Assembly (NCBI RefSeq): GCF_900104255.1
Contig: NZ_FNKZ01000002.1
Location: forward strand, 186,001-250,000
Origin: Pseudoxanthomonas sp. CF385
GTDB lineage: Bacteria; Pseudomonadota; Gammaproteobacteria; Xanthomonadales; Xanthomonadaceae
Direction: 5' to 3'
Length of the DNA stretch: 64,000 nucleotides
Part shown: one piece after another, positions 37,804 through 46,895 of the stretch
Layout: every line of letters starts with the position of its first letter
Numbering within the stretch: the first letter of the stretch is position 1
The notes under the pieces: model-generated
What the model was told of the DNA's origin: nothing
Databases searched by the model: none
What the model saw: only the letters and a program-made list of their open reading frames with translations
Made by a program: the position numbers and the translations under genes

Positions 37804-39176
37804 GCCATTCCCTCAAGTCCAAACTGCTGCTCGCGGTGATGACACCCCTCGCGCTGGGCTGGGGCTGCTGGCTCGGCGGGCAGCACTTCCAGATGACGCG
37901 CCAGCAGAAAGGCCATGACGACCTGTTCCTGCAGGAGGTCAGCGAGCAGATCCTGCTGTCGATGCCCGCCAACCTCACCGCGCTGGGCGATGGGCCGCGC
38001 CTGCGCCTGCCGACGCGCCCGAGCGTGGCCGGCCGCAAGTTCGACACCTTGCGCTACCAGGTGTGGATCCTCGGACGCGACAAGCCGGTCGTGCTGTCCG
38101 ATGGGGCGCCGATCCAGCCGCTGAAGGCGGACTTCAAGCCCGGCTTCATGGTGACCGAGGTGGCCGGCGAACCTTGGCGCGTCTACGCGGTCACCGACGC
38201 CGGCGGACGTATCCAGGTGCAGTCCGGCATGTCGTTGTCCGCGATGCGCGCCGAGCTCGCTTACTGGGTGAAGGTCAGCGTGTGGAGCGGGATCGTCATC
38301 CTGCTCATCCTCGGGATGACGGTCGGCCTGGCCATCCACTGGAGCCTGCGCCCGATGAACCGGCTGCGCCGCGAGATGGCGCAGCGCGAAGCGCACGACC
38401 TCGCCCCCCTGCCCTCCGCCGGCCTGCCGCGCGAGATCCGGCCGCTGGTGGATTCTTTCAATCTCCTGCTGGAGCGCCTGTCCGAGGCGATGCGGGGCGA
38501 ACGCCAGTTCCTCGCCGACGCCGCACACGAACTGCGTACCCCGTTGGCGGCATTGCTGACCCAGACCCAGGTGGCGCTGCGCGCCGGCTCGCAGGCGGAC
38601 GCGCGCGCGGCCCTGGAACCGCTGGTCCAGGGCATCCAGCGCACCTCGCGGCTGGCGCAGCAACTGCTGGATTCGGCGCGCGTCGACGCTTCGCCGTTGC
38701 GCGAAGAACAGCCGACCGTGCAGCTGCCCGACGTGGTGACGATGGTCGCGCGCGAGTTCGAATCGATGGCGGCGCGGCGCGGGCAGACGATCAGCGTGCA
38801 TGCGGAGCCCGCCAGCGTGCGTGGCGATCTCGACGACCTCGGCATCCTGGCCCGCAACCTGATCGACAACGCGGTGCGCTACTGCGGCGAGCAGGGCCGC
38901 ATCGAGATCGCCTGCGGGACCGAAGACGGCGGCCGCACGGCCTGGCTGGCGGTGCGCGACAACGGCCCGGGCGTACCGTCCGAGGAGCGCAACCGGATCT
39001 TCGAACGGTTTTTCCGCGGCAGCCACGGCAACGGCGAGCGCGGCAGCGGCATCGGCCTGTCGCTGGTGCAGCGGATCGCGCACGCGCACGAAGCGTCAAT
39101 CGAGGCGGGCGACGGCATCGCCGGTCGCGGCTTCGGCTGCCGGGTGCGCTTCACCGCCGCACCCGACAACCCGTGA
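37800..39176 (+). CDS. Two-component sensor histidine kinase (QseC-type)
   Basis: A 458-residue inner-membrane kinase. Two membrane segments (about 9-28 and 158-180) bracket a periplasmic sensor region of about 125 residues. A HAMP-like linker follows. The H box is AAHELRTPLAAL with H243; the N box is NLIDNAVRYCG; the G boxes are VRDNGPGVP and GSGIGLSLVQR. Domain order matches QseC/PmrB kinases. It overlaps the response regulator gene by 4 bases. Confidence 0.93.
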   Translation: MSHSLKSKLLLAVMTPLALGWGCWLGGQHFQMTRQQKGHDDLFLQEVSEQILLSMPANLTALGDGPRLRLPTRPSVAGRKFDTLRYQVWILGRDKPVVLSDGAPIQPLKADFKPGFMVTEVAGEPWRVYAVTDAGGRIQVQSGMSLSAMRAELAYWVKVSVWSGIVILLILGMTVGLAIHWSLRPMNRLRREMAQREAHDLAPLPSAGLPREIRPLVDSFNLLLERLSEAMRGERQFLADAAHELRTPLAALLTQTQVALRAGSQADARAALEPLVQGIQRTSRLAQQLLDSARVDASPLREEQPTVQLPDVVTMVAREFESMAARRGQTISVHAEPASVRGDLDDLGILARNLIDNAVRYCGEQGRIEIACGTEDGGRTAWLAVRDNGPGVPSEERNRIFERFFRGSHGNGERGSGIGLSLVQRIAHAHEASIEAGDGIAGRGFGCRVRFTAAPDNP

Positions 39177-39183
39177 CGGCCGA

Positions 39184-40299
39184 TTATTCGGCGCGCCACC
39201 ACGGCTGCGTGCCTTCGGGCTGGCGGATCGCCAGGGGCGCGCCGATCACGGGCGTGGCGATGTCCACGCCAGCGCCCTGCGAAAGCGAATACAGGGTTTC
39301 CATCGGCTCGCTCCACCCGTGGAAGGCCAGGTCGAACGTGCTGTTGTGGATCGGCACCAGCCAGCGCCCGCGCAGGTCCAGGTGCGCCTGCAGGGTCTGC
39401 GCCGGCAGCATGTGCACGTCCTGCCAGCGACGGTCGTAGGCACCGCACTCCAGCAGGGTCAGGTCGAAGGGCCCGAAGCGATCGCCGATGGTGCGGAAAC
39501 CGTCGAAGTAGCCGGTATCGCCACTGAAGAACACCTTGGCGTCGTCCGCCTGGATCACCCACGACGCCCACAGCGTCTTGTTGCGGTCGAACAGCGTACG
39601 CCCGGAGAAGTGCTGCGACGGCGTGGCGGTGAACTGCACGCCATCCACGTCCGTGTGCTCCCACCAGTCAAGCTGGCGGATCCGTTCGCGTGGCACGCCC
39701 CACCGCACCAGGCGATCGCCGACGCCCAGCGGCGTCAGGAAGACATCCGTCTTCGCCGCAAGCGCGATGACGGTCTCGCGATCCAAGTGATCGTAGTGGT
39801 CGTGCGACAGCACTACGGCAGACAGGTGCGGCAGGTCGTCCAGCGACAGCGGCGGCGCATGGAAGCGCTTGGGTCCGGCCCATTGCACCGGCGATGCGCG
39901 CTCGGCGAACACCGGATCGGTCAGCCAGAAGCGTCCCTGCAGCTTGAGCAGCACGGTGGAGTGGCCCAGGCGGTACACCGTGCCATCCGGCGCCTGCGCC
40001 AGCTGTCCGGGCGACAGCGGCTGCACCTGGATCGCATGTGCGGGCACCGTGCCCTTCGGCTTGCCGCCGACCAGGAAATCCCACCAGAGCTTGCTGGTCT
40101 GCCGCCAGCCCAGCGGCTGCGGCTTGCGCTCGTTCTGGAAGCCGTCCTCGCCGTATTGCGGCGACTGGGGGTAGGCGAGCGTGCTGCAGCCCGATGCGCC
40201 GGCATACGCCGCCGCCGTGGCCGACACGCAGACCGCGGCGGCCATGCGCCGCCAGCGACGGCGCATCGGTCGCGCCTTCGGTTCGATCAGATCATTCAT
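39184..40299 (-). CDS. Metallo-beta-lactamase-fold hydrolase (UlaG/NAPE-PLD-like), probable lipoprotein
   Basis: A 371-residue metallo-hydrolase. The zinc motif is SHDHYDHLD at about residues 165-173, with further ligands in TPSQHFSGRT, FFSGDTGYFDGF and PIHNSTFDLAF. The overall pattern (YRLGHSTVLLKLQGRFWLTDPV at the front) resembles the NAPE-phospholipase D / UlaG group. The N-terminus is basic with a hydrophobic stretch and an ASGC that could be a lipobox at about residue 38. Its start overlaps the acetyltransferase gene by 8 bases. Substrate unknown. Confidence 0.85.
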   Translation of the reverse strand: MNDLIEPKARPMRRRWRRMAAAVCVSATAAAYAGASGCSTLAYPQSPQYGEDGFQNERKPQPLGWRQTSKLWWDFLVGGKPKGTVPAHAIQVQPLSPGQLAQAPDGTVYRLGHSTVLLKLQGRFWLTDPVFAERASPVQWAGPKRFHAPPLSLDDLPHLSAVVLSHDHYDHLDRETVIALAAKTDVFLTPLGVGDRLVRWGVPRERIRQLDWWEHTDVDGVQFTATPSQHFSGRTLFDRNKTLWASWVIQADDAKVFFSGDTGYFDGFRTIGDRFGPFDLTLLECGAYDRRWQDVHMLPAQTLQAHLDLRGRWLVPIHNSTFDLAFHGWSEPMETLYSLSQGAGVDIATPVIGAPLAIRQPEGTQPWWRAE

Positions 40300-40846
40300 C
40301 GCGCAGGGTCCGCAGGGAGGTCGGGAACACGTACTGGATCATGGTGGCGGCCGCGGCCTGTCCGGGCAGCGCCAACGCGCCTTCCTGCGCCAGCGGCACT
40401 TGCCAGCGCAGGTCGATGCAGCCCAGTTCATCGGCCATCGCGCGCGCGGCGTCGAACAGGGCCGAGGCCGCGCCCGAGGGCCGTGCGTCCACCGACACGA
40501 ACAGCGATTCCAGGTTGAAGTAGTACGCACGGTCGATCATCGAAAACCCGACGGTGCCGAACGCATACCCCTGCGGCACGCCATCGCGCTCGGCGATCCA
40601 CGCCCACGCGCGCAGCGGCGCTTCGAACAGGGCTTCCATCAGTTCGAGCACGCGGCCGCCGGCGCTGCGCTGGGCACTGGCGCCGGCGGGAAGCTCCGCC
40701 ATGTGGCGGTCGCAGACCTGCATCAGCGCGGCGGCCTGCGCGCGGGTCACGCGATGGACGCGGACCTGGGGCGCCGGCGCGATGGCACGGATCGCAAGAG
40801 GATTGACGGCCGCATCGCGGCGCCGGGGGGATACGGTCAATGACAT
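40292..40846 (-). CDS. GNAT-like N-acetyltransferase
   Basis: A 184-residue protein whose middle part fits a GNAT fold: RVTRAQAAALMQVCDRHMAEL at the start, WIAERDGVPQGYAFG, YFNLESLFVSVDARPSGAASALFDAARAMA (the acetyl-CoA loop region) and a final beta strand. The classic R/Q-x-x-G-x-G/A loop is degenerate here (RPSGAASAL), so the fold is likely but catalysis is unproven. The ATG at 40846 follows a strong GAGGAG. The same-strand neighbours suggest co-transcription with the MipA and NarL-type genes. Confidence 0.7.
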   Translation of the reverse strand: MSLTVSPRRRDAAVNPLAIRAIAPAPQVRVHRVTRAQAAALMQVCDRHMAELPAGASAQRSAGGRVLELMEALFEAPLRAWAWIAERDGVPQGYAFGTVGFSMIDRAYYFNLESLFVSVDARPSGAASALFDAARAMADELGCIDLRWQVPLAQEGALALPGQAAAATMIQYVFPTSLRTLRDE

Positions 40847-40878
40847 GGAGATCTCCTCATGAGCAATGCGGGCATCGC

Positions 40879-41685
40879 CTAGAAGCCGCGCGACACGCCG
40901 ATGAACAACGACGCCGCCTGGTCCTTGCCTTCTTCCACCAGCGGGCTGTCGCGCAGCGCGTCGGGCAGCGCGCGGTATTCCACGTTGCCGAGCAGCGCCC
41001 AGCGTTTCGCGAACGGATGGACGACGGTGACGCTCGCGCGCGGCGTGGTGACCGCGCCCGGGCGGTAGGCGACCACCCCGCGTGCGATTTCCTCGTCGAG
41101 CGTGCCGTAGTAGTAGTCGGCCATGTCGTCCGACAGGCGCACTGCGCCCACCGACGGGATCACGTGCGTGCGGCCCCATGTCATCGGATAGCTGTAATCC
41201 AGTGCTACGGCGTAGCCGTCGCTGGTGCCGGTGACGTCGCCGCGCACATCGAGTTCCAGCTTGCCGGCCGTGCCTTTCCAGCTGGCGGCCATGCCGATGT
41301 CCACACTGTCGTCGCGGTCTTCCAGCAGGTTCCGGTCGACGCCGCGGCGGGCAAGCTCGGCCACGCCGAAATCATCCGCGTCGATGCCGTCCAGCCGGCC
41401 GGCGACGAACGCGCGCACTTCGAAACGGTCGTCGGAATGCAGGCGATAGCCGAACGCGGCGCCGCGCAGGTAGAAGCGCTCGCCGTCGTAGGCGATGTTG
41501 GGGTAGAGACGCGTGCGCGTGCCTTCGCCGGCGTACTCGCTGTCGCGGTGGACGACGGCCAGGCCTGCGCTCCAGCGCGAGGACACCTGGTCCAGGGCCT
41601 TGGCATCGGTCCGTTCGACGACCTGTGCCGTGGCGGACAGGGGAAACAGCAACAACAGGGGCGTGCAGGCGCGCAGCGCACTCAT
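40879..41685 (-). CDS. MipA/OmpV family outer-membrane protein
   Basis: A 268-residue beta-barrel precursor. The signal peptide (ALRACTPLLLLFPLSATAQ) is followed by alternating polar/hydrophobic strands. The OmpV/MipA marks include YAGEGTRTRLYPNIAYDGERFYLRG, AASWKGTAGKLELDVRGDVTGTSDG-like strands and the terminal phenylalanine of FIGVSRGF. E. coli MipA scaffolds murein hydrolases, while other members are porins. It sits directly downstream of the NarL-type regulator. Confidence 0.87.
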   Translation of the reverse strand: MSALRACTPLLLLFPLSATAQVVERTDAKALDQVSSRWSAGLAVVHRDSEYAGEGTRTRLYPNIAYDGERFYLRGAAFGYRLHSDDRFEVRAFVAGRLDGIDADDFGVAELARRGVDRNLLEDRDDSVDIGMAASWKGTAGKLELDVRGDVTGTSDGYAVALDYSYPMTWGRTHVIPSVGAVRLSDDMADYYYGTLDEEIARGVVAYRPGAVTTPRASVTVVHPFAKRWALLGNVEYRALPDALRDSPLVEEGKDQAASLFIGVSRGF

Positions 41686-41763
41686 GGGGGCCTCGGGCGG
41701 GGGAACCGGGTATCCGGCCACGCCATGCTCCCGCAGGCTCTTTAAGAACTCCTTAAGCCCGTT

Positions 41764-42381
41764 TCAGAGCTCGATGATGCCCCGGCGGACGGCGATGGTG
41801 ACCGCATGGGTGCGGTCGTTGGCGGCCAGCTTGGCGAGGATGTTCTTCATGTGCGCCTTCACCGTCTCCTCGGAAATGCGGAGCAGGTGGGCGATGCGCT
41901 TGTTGCCGTTGCCGTCGGCGACCTGCCGCAGCACTTCGATCTCGCGCGAGGTCAGCGCATCGTCGGAGGCATGCTCGGCGATACCGGCGGCGATCTCCGG
42001 CGGAATGCGGCGACGGCCGGCGTGCACGCTGCGGATGGTGTCCACCAGTTCGCGACGCAACATGCTCTTGAGCAGGTAGCCCGACGCACCGGCCTTGAAC
42101 GCGCGCAGCGCCTGCGCATCGCCCTGGTACGTGGTCAGGACGACGATCCTCGCATCGGGAAACTCGCGATGGATGGCGCCGATGGCGTCCACCCCGCCCA
42201 TTTCCGGCATCTGCAGGTCCATCAGGGTGACGTCGGGACGGCACTCCCGGAACACGTGGAGCGCTTCCAGGCCATTGGCGGCCTCGCCCACCAGCTCCAT
42301 GTCGGACTGGCCTTCGACCACCGCCGCGATGCCTTCGCGCAGCAGGGGATGGTCGTCGACGGTGAGGATGCGGATCGGCAT
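41764..42381 (-). CDS. NarL/FixJ-family response regulator (orphan)
   Basis: A 205-residue regulator. The receiver has VDDHPLLREGI (D9, D10) and phosphoacceptor D55 (LMDLQMPEMGG), and the LuxR-type helix-turn-helix is LTSREIEVLRQVADGNGNKRIAHLL with EETVKAHMKNILAKL. No histidine kinase is adjacent, so its partner must be encoded elsewhere. The start at 42381 gives the family N-terminus MPIRILTVDDHP. It is divergent from the AraC-type gene. It may control the MipA-acetyltransferase-hydrolase genes downstream. Confidence 0.92.
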   Translation of the reverse strand: MPIRILTVDDHPLLREGIAAVVEGQSDMELVGEAANGLEALHVFRECRPDVTLMDLQMPEMGGVDAIGAIHREFPDARIVVLTTYQGDAQALRAFKAGASGYLLKSMLRRELVDTIRSVHAGRRRIPPEIAAGIAEHASDDALTSREIEVLRQVADGNGNKRIAHLLRISEETVKAHMKNILAKLAANDRTHAVTIAVRRGIIEL

Positions 42382-42547
42382 GGGGACGGTCTGGACGGGG
42401 GAGCCCGGCGGCGCTGTCGCATCACGATACGGGCGCCTTCCTCGCACAGGCAACTACGCGACGCACGCCCGCTCCCGCCCACCCCCATTCGAGGGAGTCG
42501 GAGCCTGCCCCGATAGGGGTTCCTGCACCCGAACTTCGCGCCGCACC

Positions 42548-43075
42548 ATGATCCCTGGCCTGCCCTCCCCCGCACTGCGCTCTGCCGGCAGGCCCTTCCC
42601 GCCATCGCCGCTCGAGGACACCGCCGTGGATGCCTCCCCGTCCCTGTTCCTGCACGAGACCGTCGCGCTCCCGCCTGTTCCGTTCGCCATCGCCCCCTGG
42701 ACCGACCGTGATCCGCAGGCCGCATCGCGCGGCCTCAGCCCACGCGCGCTGGCGCGGGCGCTGGACTACATCGAGCGCCACATCGGCGACACGATCACGC
42801 TCGCCGACATCGCCAGCGCCGCCTGCATCAGTCGTTTCCATTTCGCCCGCCTGTTCCGCATCAGCACGGGCCGCAGCCCGATGGAGTTCGTGCTGGCCAA
42901 ACGGATCGCGCTGGCGAAGGAACAACTCGCGCGCGGACCGCAGAAGATCTCCGCCACGGCGGCCTCGCTGGGCTTCTTCGACCAGAGCCATTTCACCCGC
43001 ACCTTCCGTCGGATGACCGGCTATTCCCCGCGCGAGTTCTGCCACCTGCACGCGCCGGTAACCCGCACGGCGTGA
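42548..43075 (+). CDS. AraC-family transcriptional regulator
   Basis: A 175-residue regulator. The C-terminal AraC DNA-binding domain (about 75-170) has the two helix-turn-helix units ITLADIASAACISRFHFARLF and ISATAASLGFFDQSHFTRTF, ending in the family signature YSPREFC. The N-terminal ~70 residues are Pro-rich and too short for a classic cupin sensor domain. A GTG at 42626 is an alternative start. It stands immediately upstream of wrbA and is the best candidate to control the operon that follows. Confidence 0.88.
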   Translation: MIPGLPSPALRSAGRPFPPSPLEDTAVDASPSLFLHETVALPPVPFAIAPWTDRDPQAASRGLSPRALARALDYIERHIGDTITLADIASAACISRFHFARLFRISTGRSPMEFVLAKRIALAKEQLARGPQKISATAASLGFFDQSHFTRTFRRMTGYSPREFCHLHAPVTRTA

Positions 43076-43129
43076 CCCTGCATGCCGCCGCCGCACCGTG
43101 CGGTGGCCCCCTACCCCAGGAGTTCCGCG

Positions 43130-43729
43130 ATGGCCAAGGTCCTGATCCTCTACTACTCCGCCTACGGGCACATCGAGACCATGGCGAATGCCGTGGCCGA
43201 GGGCGTGCGCGCCGGCGGCGCCAGCGTCGACATCAAGCGCGTGCCGGAACTGGTGCCGGAGGACGTGGCGAAGAAATCGCACTACAAGCTCGATCAGCCC
43301 GCACCGGTGGCCACCATCGCCGAACTCGCCGACTACGACGCCATCATCGTCGGCACCGGCACGCGCTTCGGCCGGATGGCCTCGCAGATGGCCAACTTCC
43401 TGGACCAGGCGGGCGGCCTGTGGGCCAAGGGCGCCCTGCACGGCAAGGTGGGCGCGGCGTTCACCTCGACCGCCACCCAGCATGGCGGCCAGGAAACCAC
43501 GCTGTTCTCCATCATCACCAACCTGCTGCACTTCGGCATGGTGATCGTCGGGCTGGACTACGGCTTCGCCGGGCAGATGAAACTCGACGAAGTGACCGGC
43601 GGTTCGCCCTACGGCACCACCACGATCGCCGGTGGCGACGGCTCGCGCCAGCCCACCCAGAACGAGTTGGACGCCGCCCGCTACCAGGGTCGCCGGGTCG
43701 CCGAGACCGCGATCAAGCTGCACGGATGA
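43130..43729 (+). CDS. wrbA: NAD(P)H:quinone oxidoreductase WrbA
   Basis: A 199-residue flavodoxin-like enzyme that reduces quinones by two electrons, limiting semiquinone and superoxide formation. The FMN loop is [19 protein letters not shown]; further signatures are [37 protein letters not shown] and [17 protein letters not shown]. The length equals E. coli WrbA (198). The ATG has a good AGGAG. It is the first enzyme of the accessory operon. Confidence 0.95.
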   Translation: MAKVLILYYSAYGHIETMANAVAEGVRAGGASVDIKRVPELVPEDVAKKSHYKLDQPAPVATIAELADYDAIIVGTGTRFGRMASQMANFLDQAGGLWAKGALHGKVGAAFTSTATQHGGQETTLFSIITNLLHFGMVIVGLDYGFAGQMKLDEVTGGSPYGTTTIAGGDGSRQPTQNELDAARYQGRRVAETAIKLHG

Positions 43730-43820
43730 CGGCCGCGGGCAGCGCGCACGCCGATGCAAGCCGGCGTGCGTGTCGGCGCGCGACAGTGGCGCGATTTCTC
43801 CTTCAAGCCTGGAGCCCGAC

Positions 43821-44477
43821 ATGCCTACCGCCTCCCCCGCCGCCGGCAAGACCCTGCTGACGCCCACCGACCACACGCTGATCCTGATCGACCACCAATC
43901 GCAGATGGCGTTCGCCACGCACTCCATCGACGTCGCCATGCTGCGCAACAACGTCGCGCTCGTCGCCAAGGGCGCGGCCGGCTTCGGTGTATCGACGCTG
44001 CTGACGACCGTGGCCGAGAAATCCTTCTCCGGCCCGCTGTTCCCGGAAATCCCGGAAGCCTTTCCCAACGCGAACGTGCTCGACCGCACCACCATGAACT
44101 GCTGGGAAGATGCCGCCGTCATCGCCGCAGTGAATGCGTCCGGCAAGGGCCGCGTGGTGCTCGGCGGCCTGTGGACCAGCGTCTGCATCGTCGGGCCGGC
44201 GCTGTCCGCGCTCGACCAAGGTTTCGAGGTCTACGTGATCGCCGACGCTTGCGGCGACGTCACCGCCGAAGCGCACGAACGCGCGATGCAGCGCATGATC
44301 CAGGCCGGCGTACGGCCGCTGACCAGCGTGCAGTACCTGCTGGAACTGCAGCGCGACTGGGGTCGCAGCGCGACCTACGACCTCACCACCGGCATCGCCA
44401 AGCTGCACGGCGGCGGCTACGGCCTGGGCATCCAGTACGCCAAGAGCATGTTCGGCGCCTCCGAAGGCGGCCACTGA
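43821..44477 (+). CDS. Isochorismatase-like hydrolase
   Basis: A 218-residue cysteine hydrolase of the isochorismatase superfamily. The fold markers are TLILIDHQSQMAFA at the front (catalytic Asp), a central VLDRTTMNCWED, and the nucleophile cysteine in GGLWTSVCIVGPALSALDQG, where family members show T/E-x-C. The lysine in TVAEKSFSG completes the triad. Such enzymes cleave isochorismate, nicotinamide or related small amides. The stretch after 180 includes KLHGGGYGLGIQYA, as in the plasmid YcaC-like group. The substrate is unknown. Confidence 0.87.
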   Translation: MPTASPAAGKTLLTPTDHTLILIDHQSQMAFATHSIDVAMLRNNVALVAKGAAGFGVSTLLTTVAEKSFSGPLFPEIPEAFPNANVLDRTTMNCWEDAAVIAAVNASGKGRVVLGGLWTSVCIVGPALSALDQGFEVYVIADACGDVTAEAHERAMQRMIQAGVRPLTSVQYLLELQRDWGRSATYDLTTGIAKLHGGGYGLGIQYAKSMFGASEGGH

Positions 44478-44489
44478 CGGGGCGCGGCG

Positions 44490-44948
44490 ATGGTCGCCCA
44501 TGCCGCGTCTTTCGAACGCCCGCACGCCACGTCGGCCGGGCTGCTGATCCTGCGCCTGGCCGCAGGCGGCTTCCTGCTGCCGCATGGGCTGGGCAAGCTG
44601 CTGGGCTGGTTCGGCGGGCCCGGCATCGCCGGGTTCGCAGCCGAACTCCAGCACTTCGGCCTGCCCTCTGCAGCACCGTTGCCGTTGCTGCTTGCCGCGC
44701 TGCAGACCGCTCTCGGTCTGTTGGTCGTCGTCGGTGCGTTCACGCGCATCGCGGCGCTGGGCTCGGCGGCGTTCCTCGGCGTCACCGTCGCCTTGAACCT
44801 GTCGCATGGCTGGTTCTGGATGCACGGCGGCATCGAGTATCCGGTGCTGTGGTTGCTCGCCAACCTCGCGGTCGCGCTGACCGGCCCAGGTGCCCTGTCC
44901 TTCGATGCCTTGCGCACGTCGCGCGCACGGAACGCGCATGGCCGTTGA
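44490..44948 (+). CDS. DoxX family membrane protein
   Basis: A 152-residue inner-membrane protein with four hydrophobic segments. LILRLAAGGFLLPHGLGKLLGWFGG and LPLLLAALQTALGLLVVVGAFTR are the DoxX signatures. DoxX relatives are often linked to oxidative-stress or quinone redox functions, which fits the adjacent WrbA. It overlaps the start of the amidohydrolase gene by 11 bases. Confidence 0.9.
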   Translation: MVAHAASFERPHATSAGLLILRLAAGGFLLPHGLGKLLGWFGGPGIAGFAAELQHFGLPSAAPLPLLLAALQTALGLLVVVGAFTRIAALGSAAFLGVTVALNLSHGWFWMHGGIEYPVLWLLANLAVALTGPGALSFDALRTSRARNAHGR

Positions 44949-46893
44949 CGATACGCGCCGCCACCTGCTGAAGACCGTGGCGGCCGCCGCCACGCTCGCG
45001 GCGCTGCCCCGCGACGCCCGCTCCGGAGAATCCCGCATGGCCGACCTGATCCTGCGCAATGCGCGCATCACCACGCTGGATGCGGCGCAACCTTCGGCCA
45101 GCGCGATCGCCTTCGCCGACGGACGCGTACTGGCAGTGGGCGACGAGGTCCACGTGATGGCGCACGCCCGCGACGCCACCCGCGTGATCGACGCCGGTGG
45201 CCGCCGGCTGGTGCCGGGCCTCAACGACAGCCACACCCATCTGATCCGCGGCGGCCTGAACTACAACCTGGAACTGCGCTGGGACGGCGTGCGCTCGCTT
45301 GCCGATGCCATGGCGATGCTGAAGGCGCAGGTCGCCGTCACCCCGGCGCCGCAATGGGTGCGCGTGGTGGGTGGCTTCAGCGAATCGCAGTTCGCCGAGA
45401 AACGTCTGCCGACGCTGGAGGAGTTGAATGCCGCCGCGCCCGATACGCCGGTCTTCATCCTGCACCTGTACGACCGCGCCCTGCTCAACCGCGCCGCGCT
45501 GCGCGCGGCGGGCTACACGAAAGACACGCCGAACCCGCCCGGCGGCGAGATCCAGCGCGACAAGGCCGGCAATCCCACCGGCTTGCTGCTGGCCAAACCC
45601 AATGCATTGATCCTGTACGCCACGCTGGCGATGGGTCCCAGGCTGCCGGCGGAGTATCAGCTCAACTCCACCCGGCATTTCATGCGCGAACTCAACCGGC
45701 TGGGCATCACCTCGGTGATCGACGCCGGCGGCGGTTTCCAGAATTACCCGGAGGACTACCGGATCATCGAGCAGTTGCATGCCGACGGGCAGCTGACGGT
45801 GCGCATCGCCTACAACCTCTTCACCCAGAAGAAGGGCGAGGAACTGGCCGACTTCCAGCGTTGGTCGACGATGGTCAAGCCCGGCCACGGCGACGACCTG
45901 CTGCGCCATAACGGCGCCGGCGAAATGCTGGTGTTCTCGGCAGCGGACTTCGAGGATTTCCGCGAGCCACGCCCCGACCTGCCGTCGACGCTGGAAGGCG
46001 AACTGGCGAACGTGGTGCGCTTCCTCGCCGAACAGCGCTGGCCGTTCCGCATCCATGCCACCTACGACGAGAGCATCACCCGCGTGCTCGACGTCTACGA
46101 GCAGGTGAACCGCGAGGTGCCATTCGACGGACTGCACTGGATCGTCGATCATGCGGAAACCATCTCGCCACGCAACATCGATCGCGTGCGCGCGCTCGGC
46201 GGCGGCATCGCCATCCAGCACCGCATGGCTTACCAAGGCGAGTTTTTCGCAGCGCGCTACGGCAAGGACGCGCTGCGGCACACGCCGCCGGTGCGGCGAA
46301 TGCTGCAGGCTGGCGTTCCCGTGGGCGCCGGCACCGACGCCACCCGCGTCGCCAGCTACAACCCGTGGGTGGCGCTGTACTGGCTGGTCAGCGGGCGCAC
46401 GCTCGGCGGCCTGAAGATGTACGGCGACGACAACCGGCTGGAGCGCGAGGAAGCGCTGCAGGTGTGGACGCACGGCAGCGCGTGGTTCTCGACCGAGCAG
46501 GACCGCAAGGGGCGGCTGGCGCCCGGCCAGTTCGCCGATTGCGCGCTGTTGTCGGCCGACTATTTCGCCGTCGCCGAGGAGGACATCCCCGACATCACCA
46601 GCATGCTGACGGTGGTGGGTGGCCGCATCGTGCATGGCGCCGGGCCGTTCGCCCCGCACGCGCCCGCGCTGCCCGCGCCGATGCCCGACTGGTCGCCGGT
46701 CAACCGCTTCGGCGGTTACCAGGGCGGCACGCTCGCACAAGCCAGTGCGGCGCTGGCGCAGGCACACGGTCCGGCGTGCCGTGTACACACGCACGACCAC
46801 GCCGGCCACCACCATGCCGTACACCACACCGTGCCGACGCGCGACCTGCAGGCGTTCTGGGGCACGCTCGGCTGTGCGTGCTTCGCGTTCTGA
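44938..46893 (+). CDS. Tat-exported amidohydrolase (YtcJ-like) with histidine-rich tail
   Basis: A 651-residue metal-dependent hydrolase of the amidohydrolase superfamily. The N-terminus DTRRHLLKTVAAAATLAAL fits a twin-arginine signal, so it is probably exported folded. The catalytic core has LVPGLNDSHTHLIRGGLNYN (metal-binding HxH), LHWIVDHAETISPRN and VPVGAGTDATRVASYNPW, typical of YtcJ-type proteins. The last ~90 residues carry HTHDHAGHHHAVHH, an unusual metal-binding tail. It overlaps the DoxX gene, and its likely role is hydrolysis of a small amide or ester in the periplasm. Confidence 0.86.
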   Translation: MAVDDTRRHLLKTVAAAATLAALPRDARSGESRMADLILRNARITTLDAAQPSASAIAFADGRVLAVGDEVHVMAHARDATRVIDAGGRRLVPGLNDSHTHLIRGGLNYNLELRWDGVRSLADAMAMLKAQVAVTPAPQWVRVVGGFSESQFAEKRLPTLEELNAAAPDTPVFILHLYDRALLNRAALRAAGYTKDTPNPPGGEIQRDKAGNPTGLLLAKPNALILYATLAMGPRLPAEYQLNSTRHFMRELNRLGITSVIDAGGGFQNYPEDYRIIEQLHADGQLTVRIAYNLFTQKKGEELADFQRWSTMVKPGHGDDLLRHNGAGEMLVFSAADFEDFREPRPDLPSTLEGELANVVRFLAEQRWPFRIHATYDESITRVLDVYEQVNREVPFDGLHWIVDHAETISPRNIDRVRALGGGIAIQHRMAYQGEFFAARYGKDALRHTPPVRRMLQAGVPVGAGTDATRVASYNPWVALYWLVSGRTLGGLKMYGDDNRLEREEALQVWTHGSAWFSTEQDRKGRLAPGQFADCALLSADYFAVAEEDIPDITSMLTVVGGRIVHGAGPFAPHAPALPAPMPDWSPVNRFGGYQGGTLAQASAALAQAHGPACRVHTHDHAGHHHAVHHTVPTRDLQAFWGTLGCACFAF

Positions 46894-46895
46894 CC

